The notes under the pieces are model-generated. The model did no database searches. It was not told where the DNA came from and saw nothing but the letters and a program-made list of their open reading frames with translations. This document shows positions 57,080 to 64,000 of a stretch of DNA of 64,000 nt, piece after piece (positions within the stretch are counted from its first letter, which is position 1; every line of letters starts with the position of its first letter). The stretch spans positions 294,846 through 358,845 of the forward strand of contig MNCI01011971.1 of NCBI GenBank assembly GCA_015680685.1. Direction: 5' to 3'. The position numbers were made by a program, and so were the translations under genes. The stretch is from Gnetum montanum. Its lineage: Eukaryota > Streptophyta > Gnetopsida > Gnetales > Gnetaceae.

Positions 57080-58330
57080 AGGATTTTATTAGTTTCATAT
57101 GACACATAAGAAGAAACAAGTGTAAGCATTGAATAGAGACAAGGAGAACATGAAGTATTCTTTCTAGATGATTATTGTTTGGTTGGATGAAATTAGTGAA
57201 AAATTAGATAGAAACACTAGTCCTAGTCATATTTTGACATAGATAGATTATGAGCATGCACGTTCAAATGAAAACGTTTCATAACTAGGAGGAGATAGAG
57301 CATATGAAGAGGAAGGATAATCCAGCTATGCGAATGTAGGAACCCATTAGCCAAGGATTCTAATAGGATGGAATGCTATTTATTAGATGAGAATTTTGAT
57401 GGCTTTAATGATAATAAATACTTCTTCTCCAAGAAACCTTGATAAGGAAATTAAGAAAATTCTTGCTAGAGCATTTAGAAATGCTGCAAAACTTTTGTAT
57501 GTGGACTTGAAGATTTTGAATGGTGTAGATGGTACCAATGCCTTTGTGAGTTGGCTGAAGATACTTGAGAAGAATTTTCAATTGAAGGAGGTACCAAATA
57601 ACTTGATGGTACCTATTTTTTAATCTATATTAGAAGGTATGGCTTCTACTTGATGGAAAAGAGGAGCTCCAAGATTATTAAATATAAAACAATCAATACA
57701 TTAGAGATCAGGATTTGATGAAATGTAGGTTAAAAAGGAAATTTTAATAGTCTTGTTAGAGATAAGATACTATTATGAAGTTAAAATTCTTAAGGAAAGG
57801 TGATAGGGATGTCAAAGAATTCCACATCAAATTTTATGATCTATTCCATTAAGCTAAGGTAAACTAGGAAGAATATGAATAGGTTTCAATCTTTTTAGGT
57901 CATCTCAAAATGGGATACCAATAGGAGTTATTTTTTTATGAGCTGCAAATTCTTGATGAGGCTTATGATTTTCCACTCAAGGTTGAGAAGAAATTAAGTG
58001 GATTAAAAAACAATTGTAAACAAGCTTCCAAGGAAAAGGGGAAGGAATCTAAATCTTAAAAAGCACCCAAGTACAAATCTAAAAACATGGATGAAAACCA
58101 TGATAAGAAGACTAAAAGAGGATATGAGAAGGAAAAAATCAAGAAGGACCAAGGTAAGGGAGGTAAGGATAAATGCTATAGCTTATAGAAAAACCACTTC
58201 TTTTAATGTAGAGAATGTAGACACAAGAAATGAAAATGTCCACTTCATAAGGCAAAAAAGTTTAAGGATGTGCAAACTATGGAGGTGAAAGAAACATCAA
58301 GCCAAGTTCTTTAGAGAGGTAATCCTAATG
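57080..58330 (+). pseudogene. Gag of E7
   Basis: The frame at 57387-57623 reads LKILNGVDGTNAFVSWLKIL then EKNFQLKEVPNN, matching chromovirus-type gag (DP..F..WL...E.YF...E.P...K). A basic region follows (58091-58290) with a CREC..H....CP segment that looks like a damaged CCHC zinc knuckle at about 58208-58250. Single-base shifts and nonsense codons interrupt it. Confidence 0.7.
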
Positions 58331-58429
58331 CTCCAAAAATTAAGAATATTTTTGAATTAGATTATTGTGTTTTTATGAGGAATGTAAATAGACAAGAACA
58401 CCTTAATAGAAAATTTTTATTTTTAATTG

Positions 58430-58740
58430 GGACTAGATGTTTTCTTAGTGAGGAATGAATTCATGTTTTGATTGATAGGCAAGTCCAAGAAAATGTTATT
58501 TATTCTAGGATAGTTGCTAGATTAGGATTGTTAACTAATCCTCATCCTAGACCTTATAAAGTACATTGGTTATCTACAGATTTTATTCAAGGGGTGAGGG
58601 AACAATGTACTTTGAAATTTAAAATTGGAGGTTTTAATGATGTTGTAAAATGTGATGTGCTTTCAATAGATTTTGATGATATAATTCTTGATAGACCTTG
58701 GAAATTTGACATGGTGCTCAGTTTAATGAAGTAAGAAATG
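58430..58740 (+). pseudogene. Aspartic protease of E7
   Basis: HVLIDRQVQENVIYSRIVAR occupies the active-site position, in which D-G-G-S has become D-R-Q-V. Then PRPYKVHWLS, QCTLKFKIGGFNDVVKCDV and DIILDRPWKFD, the LLGRPW-type C-terminal block, follow. The wording is that of plant Ty3/gypsy polyproteins with an iMet PBS. Confidence 0.8.
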
Positions 58741-59059
58741 TGTGGAGTGTAGCTAGACTTGATGAAATTCATAAGTTAACTCCCATGATAGCTGAATAAG
58801 TGAGGTAGCAAAGTTCACTTAATGTTTTATTAATCCTTCTTGAATATAGATATTTTATTTACATGGTGAAATGAGTTTTTGTTTTATTGTTATGATAGAA
58901 ACTGCTACTAACTATGATGATATGCAGGCTGAACTTCCTACAGATGTCCTAGGTTTGAAAGAGAAAATTTTTAAGGTGTTTAATAGGAAATTGGATGGAC
59001 TACTACTGATGAGGAATCTACAGCATTAGATTGATTTTATTCCAAGTGCTACCATTTCA

Positions 59060-59521
59060 AATAAGAGATCTTATTAGATGGCACCAAATCAAAAGGTTGA
59101 ATTAGAAAGACAAGTAGAGAAGTTTCTTGCAAATGTCTTCGTGACGGAATCCATTTCACCTTATTCAATTCCAATAATACTAGTGTCAAAGAAAGGAAAC
59201 AATGAATGGAGGATATCCATTAATTCTAGGGTAGTGAATAGGATAATATTGAGATATACGTTTCCTAGTACAAGGATGAATGATATCCTTGATGCCCTTA
59301 TCCATGCTCAAATTTTTAACAAAATAGATTTGAAGAGTGTATACCATCAAATCAAAATTAGGCCTTGTGATCAGTGGAAGAAAACTTTATAGATATTGGA
59401 TGGATTATTTGAGTGATTGGTGTTGTCATTTAGGCTCACAAATGCAGCTACTACATTCATGGTGTTGATGAATGATGTATTGAATCACTTGATTGATAAG
59501 TGTTGTATTTTTTGTAAGACA
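59060..59521 (+). pseudogene. RT N-terminal half of E7, cut at its catalytic motif
   Basis: It begins with the MAPNQKVELERQVEKFLA helix, then ESISPYSIPIILVSKKGN, WRISINSRVVNRI, FPSTRMNDILDALIHAQIF and KIDLKSVYHQI with motif A Asp. After one stop come FMVLMNDVLNHLIDKCCIF and bases that should encode the YVDD motif. The LTR of E9 begins at 59522, within or directly after this motif. The rest of pol is therefore not contiguous in this window. Confidence 0.8.
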
Positions 59522-60435
59522 TGAAAAATTTGGTGCTGGAAAACTGATATTCTAAGAGTAAAATAGTTTGACCTTGTGTCCCACATGCCTAAAAAAATAA
59601 ATTCAAAGCACCCTAAATGGTTCAACAAGTTTCTTAGGGACTTAATAGACTATTAACAACATATTTAATGATAATAGAAAATTAAAAAATTTTAGTGTGT
59701 AAGACCTCAAAAAAATCATGAAAATAGAGTAAATACTAGCAAAACAAGAGTTGCAAACTTTTTATTAATTATGAGAAAATATTGTTGATATAGAGTTTGG
59801 AGAATACAAAGTATTTTTAAAATGTAGTATAGATGGTAGGCTATGTGTCATGCTTAATTTGTATTAATCTCCTAATCTATCAATGAAATAAATGCTATTG
59901 TTGGGACTATGAAAACTTGTGCTCAAAAGAAGCTATTGTGGTAGCTACAAAATCCACAACTTTGTCTTGCACTTTCTACTTTGGGTAAATTTGATCTATC
60001 AAAAATTATTAGAATTGGCTATAAATCTAGCTTAAGTAGGTAATAATCTACATTGGTTATAGTTTCATACACTCACATGAGCATTATAAGCTATGTGTAA
60101 CATAACTACATAGCTTATAAGCGCGCGTATTTGGCTTTTAGGTTGAAATGCTAGCATATTTAGCATTTTCACCACCTAAAATTCTAGTGTAAGAAACTCT
60201 AGTATAAAATATTTTTTTGATGCAATGTCTTTACATTTTGGATCCCTTATAAGTTATCTTAAATGATGTTTATAGCTTATATGCTATAAATTCATTTTTA
60301 CATATTAACAATTACTATAATTTTAGCCAAAATAAGATCATTGAGTGGGATATTTGGCTATAATGTCTTATCATTGCAAATTTGGCTATAACATCTTATC
60401 ATGCAAAAATTGTGAATTAGCCTTGAGGTGTTTCA
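59522..60435 (-). repeat. E9 3' LTR
   Basis: It begins TGAAACACCTC on the minus strand at 60435 and ends AAATTTTTCA at 59522. The outer end matches the E1 LTR (AAAAATTTGG, then a GGAAA.TGA..ATTCTA block). At about 914 bp it is shorter than the E1 LTR. GCGCGCG at 60121 is an unusual CpG cluster for this window. Confidence 0.8.
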
Positions 60436-60460
60436 TTGACCCCTCTTTATTGATGTTTTG
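60436..60460 (-). other. E9 polypurine tract region
   Basis: The minus strand has AATAAAGAGGGGTCAA just before the LTR start, the same arrangement as E1 and E8. Confidence 0.75.
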
Positions 60461-61190
60461 AGGATTGACTCAAGAGACATCAACAAAGAATGCAAAACAC
60501 CATTGTAAATGCATCACTAATACTTTCCCTCTACACTTGATTCGATAGCTATCAAACCATGCGAAGGAGTGCTCATGATGATGAGATAAGGTCATGATAG
60601 GATGTGTTACATTTAGGAAGCTTGAGCATGAAGCATGCTGGAGAATATATCATAAGACCATGGTGCATGATCGTCAAACATAGGTTTTCAATGTCAATAA
60701 AGTATGGAAGGCTATAATTTGGCTATGGGGAGTGGCTATGCATAGGGGGTAATGGAAGTGGTGTGAGGTAAGCATTGTTCAAAAGATTAAACAAGCTAAC
60801 TGCATATCATATATTAAGGTCATGTGATAACTCACCATTGCAATGAGTCACATTTTTGTGGTGACTTCAAGCTTTATCTTTCAAACAAAACTCCAATTAG
60901 ATGAGAAAAAAAGTCAAGGTGTATGTGTAATTACAAGAATTTTCATAAGGCCATATGAGTTAGCAGGTAGATGCCAGATGTAATTATTTAAGATGAATAG
61001 ATACAAGAGAGATATATAGTTTTTTCCATAGATTGTACAAAGTTTGTAATCTCTTATGATGCTAGAAAGGATTGTAAGGTCATGTAGGCTTAGTTGTTGA
61101 AGACAATCATAGTTTTCAACATTGGTTACATGTGAAAACTTGTAAACAATGACAAACAAAAGCTACAAGAAAATGGGTCAGTGTTTGATG
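60461..61190 (-). other. E9 3' untranslated region
   Basis: It aligns with 4826-5936 of E1. The open frame at 60914-61159 is not conserved there, so I do not call a gene. Confidence 0.6.
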
Positions 61191-62300
61191 TAATATGATT
61201 TAAGATAGGAATGGTTGACTGGGTTGACCAATTCATTCCCATCAAATTGTACTAGTTTGAATGCTTTTTTGCCATTGACTTTGGTGACTAAGAAAGGTTC
61301 TTTCCAATTGGTCAAGAACTTTTTTTCATGTTCATGAGTGGCCTTGAGGACAAGGTCTCCTTCCTTGACTTTTCACTTGTTAGGATCATGATTGTATAGT
61401 TATTTCTACCTATCTTGATATTGTTTGATGTTGGCAAGCATGTGCATCTTTTCTTCCTCCACCAAATCAATATTAATGGTATCATAGCTCCTCATTCTAT
61501 TTATCATTTATGAAGTGAGAAAAAGATATCCTTAAGGATGAAACCTATAATTTAAGAGGTAAAATAGCTTCAGGTCCCTAAACTAGCCTATATGGTGTGG
61601 CTTTAGTTATAGTCATAAAGGTTGTTCTATAAGGCCAAAGTATGTACAATAGTTGTTCGTGCCATCTGGATTTACCATTACTTAGCATCTTCTTTAAAAG
61701 CTTAATGATTACTTTGTTGGTGCCTTCATATTGGCCATTGTCTTGTAGGTAGTTTGATCACAAAAAGGAATGTTTAATGTTTAGTTATTGACAAAAGGTT
61801 TGCATTTTTTGGCTATTAAACTATGATCCAATATCCATAACTATGGTTAAAGGTAAGCCAAAATGAAACACAATATTATCTAATATGAATTTATAGACTT
61901 GCTAAGCCATTGTTTTTCTTAAAATAATAGCTTCAACCCACTTAGTAAAGTATTTGGTTATGGTGATGATGAAGCTATTTCCTATAGAATACTTGGCCAT
62001 GGTGTGCAACTTAGTCAGTAACATATGTTTCAAGTTGTTGTACTATTAACTTGTATTATAAGTTTTGAATTTTTGCAAGAAATTACTTTTCATATAGGTC
62101 CAATAGTATCTTAATTGTCTAACCTTTGTAGCCATGGCTCATGATCCTATATGTATTCCACATATTCCTTCATGCACCTATTCAAGGACCTTTAACATGA
62201 TGTGTTATCAACTATGATGACCTACTCTTCTGATTGTTTATCTATAACATCCTTTTAAAGGGTAGTTATGTTTTGCGAAGGTTCAGAATGAATTAGGTAA
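61191..62300 (-). pseudogene. E9 integrase
   Basis: Reading leftwards: the zinc-binding part at about 62200-62060 has EVHEGICGIHIG and QLRYYW. The core at about 62030-61640 has ITKYFTKWVEAIIL with the first Asp region, FGLPLTIVMDIGS with the second catalytic Asp, and DNGQYEGTNKVIIKLLKKML with the Glu. WHEQLLYILWPYRTT and ATPYRLV follow at about 61640-61560. The C-terminal module reads NWKEPFLVTKVNGKKAFKLV and ends DGNELVNPVNHSYLKSYY at about 61215. The wording is that of Tat-lineage integrases. Several TAG and TAA codons interrupt it. Confidence 0.85.
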
Positions 62301-62449
62301 AACATGATATCATCATACCACTATTATTGGAAAACATTATCAATTATTGATATAGATATGCCTTTAGTATTCTGCATAATGGAAAGAGCACAATTTTTTG
62401 TTAAGGAAGGCATCTTGCTAAGCACATTAGGGATTACACTTATGACCAA

Positions 62450-62900
62450 GTTTATAATGGCATTAGCTAGATTTTTTTTAGTTTAGAAAATGTGTTGAAT
62501 ATAAGCATTTGTAAACTAATAGATTAAAGTTTTGGCTAGGTCATAGGAAGGTTGTAGATGTTTGGCTTCACATGCATAGACATTAGTTACCTAGTTAACC
62601 ACTAGTTGTAAATCACCTTTTATCATCAAACATGTAGTCCCATGGTTGCAAGCTACCATCATTCCTCTAATTAATCCTTCATATTTGGCTACATTATTGG
62701 TACATGGAAATTAAAAATGATAGGTTAATGGTAAGATCTTACCAAAGGGTAAAGTTATGATGAAAGCAACGTTGGCCCCATATGTAGCTAAAGCTCTATC
62801 AAAGTGCATGATGACCTCATAACCCTTGCGTGATTTGGAAATAATGTTAACATGCTCATTAGGAAATTTAGGGTCTATATCTACATTATTCTTAATTGAG
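62450..62900 (-). pseudogene. E9 second RNase H, after the canonical one
   Basis: The minus frame reads EVIMHFDRALATYGANVAFI, then CTNNVAKYEGLIRGMMVAC and MIKGDLQLVVN, the pattern of the additional RNase H of Tat elements (FDGA...GAG...TNN.AEYEAL...GDSQLV.NQ). It lies between canonical RNase H and integrase, the usual place. The GDS motif is GDL here and one stop replaces Gln. Confidence 0.75.
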
Positions 62901-64000
62901 AAAGTTGTAAGTTGTGAAGTTATATCTTGACCTTTTATTAAGGCTTGAGAAATGTAGTGTAGGTTAAGCTTAGCTATTATGGCCTTCCATCAAGCTATTT
63001 GGCTACTCTCATAGATGTTCGTCATTATGGCTCTCAACACATTATCCTTGCATATAACGCTAACCTAGCTCCTAAAGAGATAGTGTATCCACTTCTTTAA
63101 AGAGAATAATGGGACTAGGTAATGTTTTTCAACCTCATTATATTGGATCTTGTAAGCTACTAATGCATGGCTCAAGTAATAGATAGGAAGCTTTGCTCCA
63201 TCATCTCATTTTTTATACAATAGAGAGGATATAAATGCAAGTGAGATTGTAAGGGAAATGTAAAATGGTTTGTCCTCTTGTAGTTGATACATAGTAGGAA
63301 GTTGACCAAACTCTTGCTTAATGTCATTGAAGGCATTTTGGCATTGGTTTGTCCACTCATAATGGACTCCCTTCTTAACCAAGTGGTGCATAGGTTGTAA
63401 CTTATCTATGAGGCTTGAGGATAAATTTTAATCAACCTTGTAATCCATGTAACTCCTTAAGGTTACTAGGCACTGCCAAGTTGGTTATGGCCTTAACCTT
63501 GTTAGGATCAACATGTATTCCTACTTTAGATACTATGAAACCAAGCTTCTCACTATTTTTAATGTCAAAGGCATATTTCTTAGGGTTGATTTTTAGCTAA
63601 TGTTTGAGGAATCATTGGAGCACTAAGTTCAAATCACATGCATGATCATTGACTAACATGGACTTGATAACTATATCATAAACATAATCATTAAGTAATC
63701 CTAGCATATAGTCACTAAATATATAGGTCATTTCTTGTTGATAGATTACACCCATGTTCTTTACATTGAATAGAATAATGATGTAACAAAAGCTTCCCAA
63801 AGGGATCATGAAGATCATGAACAACTAATGCTCTGGGTTAATCCTAAGAACCCATCTATAAAGAAAAACAAGGCATGTCCAAACATGATATCAATAAGTT
63901 GATCAATAATAGTCAAAGGAAAATCATCTTTAATTATTTCCTTTTTTAGATCATGGAAATTGATGTAAATGTGAATGATCCCATTTTCTTGGAAACAACC
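62901..64000 (-). pseudogene. E9 RT and canonical RNase H
   Basis: The frame at 63824-63612 carries KNMGVIYQQEMTYIFSDYML then NDYVYDIVIKS, the motif-C region at 63675-63686 with YVDD changed to YVYD. Motif A upstream at about 63865 reads FIDG, with the Asp kept. The connection HHLVKKGVHYEWTNQCQNAF is at 63391-63300. The canonical RNase H follows to about 62900 in a poorly readable state. The segment 63228-64000 is nearly identical to 40033-40810. Confidence 0.8.

Larger units (their letters stand above)
59522..64000 (-). mobile_element. E9: Tat-type Ty3/gypsy element, RT to integrase, runs off window
   Basis: The 3' LTR is at 59522-60435 with the PPT region at 60436-60460. The minus-strand order from the right edge is RT, canonical RNase H, a second RNase H, integrase, 3' region, LTR. 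The 5' half lies beyond 64000. It shares the LTR start TGAAACACC, PPT and 3' region with E1 and E8. Frames are broken but less so than in E1. Confidence 0.85.

Noticed and set aside
1-64000. tRNA, rRNA or other structured RNA genes
   Set aside because: No cloverleaf with box A and B, rRNA-like block or snRNA motif was seen on either strand by eye; a covariance search was not possible.

Overview
The window looks like an intergenic stretch of a very large, repeat-filled seed-plant genome. It is AT-rich and CpG-poor, has no intact host gene, and is tiled by old Ty3/gypsy LTR retrotransposons whose reading frames are cut mostly by TAG, TAA and TGA where Gln, Arg or Trp codons are expected. A gymnosperm is my best guess, but no sequence here proves it. 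All element boundaries were read by eye from LTR ends, target-site duplications (TSDs), primer-binding sites (PBS) and polypurine tracts (PPT).

Layout. 1-3348: a 134-bp tandem satellite (1846-3010) in otherwise featureless DNA. 3349-16035: element E1 on the minus strand, with gag and protease, an integrase tail, no reverse transcriptase, and about 17 tandem units of about 187 bp where the rest of pol should be; a 621-N gap covers its PBS side. 16036-18182: a 377-bp tandem duplication and a stray pair of 134-bp monomers. 18188-37420: element E2, minus strand, flanked by a perfect 5-bp TSD (GAAAG), with the order protease, RNase H, RT, second RNase H remnant, integrase and no visible gag. Inside its integrase frame sits E3 (23260 to about 32225, plus strand), an Athila-type element with RT, RNase H, integrase and an extra coiled-coil-rich frame. 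37780-39170: a decayed gene of the plant MULE/SWIM transposase-related family. 40033-41491: a minus-strand Tat-type pol fragment (E4). 41492-44964: two unpaired LTR pieces (E5, E6). About 46480-59521: a plus-strand chromovirus-like element (E7), split near its LTR end by E8 (47695-57004, plus), a second gag-protease-only element with both LTRs. 59522-64000: E9, minus strand, a Tat-type element with the full RT, RNase H, second RNase H and integrase order, running off the window.

How the parts relate. E1 and E8 share a gag motif, a proline-rich linker with repeated PFxI(K/R/W)VP peptides and a protease, and both lack RT. E9, which has the enzymes, shares with them the LTR terminus TGAAACACC, the PPT region and, with E1, about 1 kb of 3' sequence including the integrase tail. 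This suggests a non-autonomous gag-protease group and its probable autonomous relative side by side.
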